Both the position numbers and the translations under genes were made by a program. The notes under the pieces are model-generated. The model searched no databases. It was not told where the DNA came from and saw nothing but the letters and a program-made list of their open reading frames with translations. From positions 1 through 7,636 of the forward strand of contig JAGPUU010000091.1 in assembly GCA_018067325.1 (NCBI GenBank): a stretch of 7,636 nucleotides of DNA. Reading direction: 5' to 3'. The stretch is from Amphritea sp. (GTDB taxonomy: Bacteria > Pseudomonadota > Gammaproteobacteria > Pseudomonadales > Balneatricaceae). Each line of letters opens with the position of its first letter. The first letter of the stretch is position 1. Shown here piece by piece: positions 6,937 to 7,636 of the stretch.

Positions 6937-6964
6937 AAAAAGCCGGAAGTTATTCCGGCTTTTT
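6937..6964. terminator. Bidirectional rho-independent terminator between lolD and the DUF2062 gene
   Basis: A perfect inverted repeat: AAAAAGCCGGAA, loop GTTA, TTCCGGCTTTTT. On the top strand it ends the lol operon with a T5 tract. On the bottom strand the same hairpin with U tract ends the DUF2062 gene. Unusually, on the bottom strand the 5' arm encodes the last codons (Lys-Lys-Pro-Glu) and the TAA stop lies in the loop (6952-6950). Confidence 0.93.
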
Positions 6965-7537
6965 GCTTTCTGCTTCATCGAGATTATTGTCCTGAAGCGG
7001 CGTTTCATCAGTGCTCTTCTTTTTGACTTTGCGGAATTTACGCTTCCGCCAGCTTTTGTTTACCTGCCATACCCAGAAACCCTGCATCAGAAAATACCCC
7101 AGAGCCCCGCTGACTATTCCGCAGACTAAAGACCCCACTAGTAGTGGTAACCAAATGTGGGATAGCTCTTCTGTGAGCCACTCTATACTCATCACAAATT
7201 CAACCTGTTGAACATCGCCGCCAACCATCAGCGTGCCGATCCAATAGGCAAAATAGAACATGGGAGGAATGGTGAGTGGGTTGGTAACCCAAACAAGGCT
7301 GATGGATATTGGCAAATTGCTGCGGATAAAAAGTGCAACAACAGCGGCAATCAGCATCTGCGATGGCAGCGGTAGAAAGGCGCAAAACAGGCCAACAAAA
7401 AATGCCTTACTGACTGACTTACGGGTTAGGTGCCATAAATTTGGGTCATGTATGTAGCTCCCGAGCCAGCTGAGATAGCGATTGGATTTTAGCTTCTGCT
7501 CATCCGGCATGTATTTTTTGATAAGTTTGCGCGGCAT
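6950..7537 (-). CDS. DUF2062 family membrane protein
   Basis: A 195-residue inner-membrane protein of the DUF2062 family, whose biochemical role is not established. Recognisable features are the N-terminus MPRKLIKKYMPDEQKL, DPNLWHLTRKSVSKAF (31-46), the hydrophobic segment VGLFCAFLPLPSQMLIA (48-64), and VTNPLTIPPMFYFAYWIG (84-101). These are the family's most conserved blocks. Helices are likely at about 45-72, 85-105 and 128-152. A strongly basic stretch (KSWRKRKFRKVKKK, 161-174) and an acidic tail probably face the cytoplasm. The frame is open further to a TTG at 7573, adding 12 residues. I choose ATG 7537 because MPRK is the usual family start and because the TTG overlaps the likely -10 element. 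No good Shine-Dalgarno is visible at either start. It converges on lolD and shares a terminator with it. Confidence 0.88.
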   Translation of the reverse strand: MPRKLIKKYMPDEQKLKSNRYLSWLGSYIHDPNLWHLTRKSVSKAFFVGLFCAFLPLPSQMLIAAVVALFIRSNLPISISLVWVTNPLTIPPMFYFAYWIGTLMVGGDVQQVEFVMSIEWLTEELSHIWLPLLVGSLVCGIVSGALGYFLMQGFWVWQVNKSWRKRKFRKVKKKSTDETPLQDNNLDEAESKKPE

Positions 7538-7572
7538 CAGGGACGCATTTATAGTAGATGTATGGGGCCTCA

Positions 7573-7601
7573 ATTATGCCCACAATAGATCGTTAAGCCA
7601 A
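7573..7601 (-). promoter_or_regulatory. Candidate sigma-70 promoter for the DUF2062 gene
   Basis: On the bottom strand TTGGCT (7601-7596, four of six) and CATAAT (7578-7573, five of six) are separated by exactly 17 bases. Transcription would begin near 7566, leaving a leader of about 28 bases to ATG 7537. The alternative TTG start at 7573-7571 would lie upstream of that start point, which supports the shorter protein. Confidence 0.45.
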
Positions 7602-7636
7602 CCGGTAATCAAGGATGATAGGTATAGCTTTTGGTG

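Noticed and set aside
7011..7457. Top-strand open frames within the DUF2062 gene.
   Set aside because: The bottom-strand frame has clear family motifs and membrane helices; the top-strand frames do not resemble real proteins.

Overview
The window looks like core chromosome of a marine gammaproteobacterium, most likely from the Oceanospirillaceae and relatives (Amphritea, Neptunomonas, Marinobacterium or Neptuniibacter type). Genus is an inference from gene content and moderate GC; it was not tested by any search. The genes are housekeeping or membrane-bioenergetics genes in tight operons, and I see no insertion sequences, integrases, tRNAs, rRNAs or CRISPR arrays. As I recall, Pseudomonas aeruginosa also carries nqr, a soluble transhydrogenase, a PilZ gene and lol genes close together, so this is probably an old conserved neighbourhood with local insertions and losses.

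Left part (1-1585, + strand): the 3' end of nqrF, then apbE and nqrM. These form the tail of the Na+-translocating NADH:quinone oxidoreductase operon. NqrF is the NADH-oxidising subunit, ApbE attaches FMN covalently to other Nqr subunits on the periplasmic side, and NqrM is a small Cys-rich membrane protein needed for maturation. After a 125-base gap comes sthA (1711-3111), a soluble pyridine nucleotide transhydrogenase, ending at a strong bidirectional terminator (3126-3153).

Middle part (3168-4886, - strand): a three-gene operon read leftward. It starts with a PilZ-like protein (TTG start, good ribosome binding site). The second gene overlaps it by 17 bases and encodes a protein I assign to the Tus/Ter replication-terminus-binding family. 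Third is a small two-helix membrane protein of unknown function. The Tus-like gene is the most unusual content here.

Right part (4984-7537): lolC-like and lolD (overlapping by 8 bases, + strand) encode the permease and ATPase of the lipoprotein-releasing ABC transporter. No lolE follows lolD. The permease has a LolC-type hook loop but LolE-like C-terminal segments, which suggests a LolF-type single permease. A second bidirectional terminator (6937-6964) separates lolD from a convergent DUF2062 membrane protein gene, and the stop codon of that gene lies in the terminator loop.

No gene-free stretch exceeds 300 bases. The two notable gaps, 1586-1710 and 4887-4983, hold only candidate promoters and a weak hairpin. 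I found no obvious new multi-gene system. The PilZ/Tus-like/membrane-protein operon is the best candidate for follow-up.
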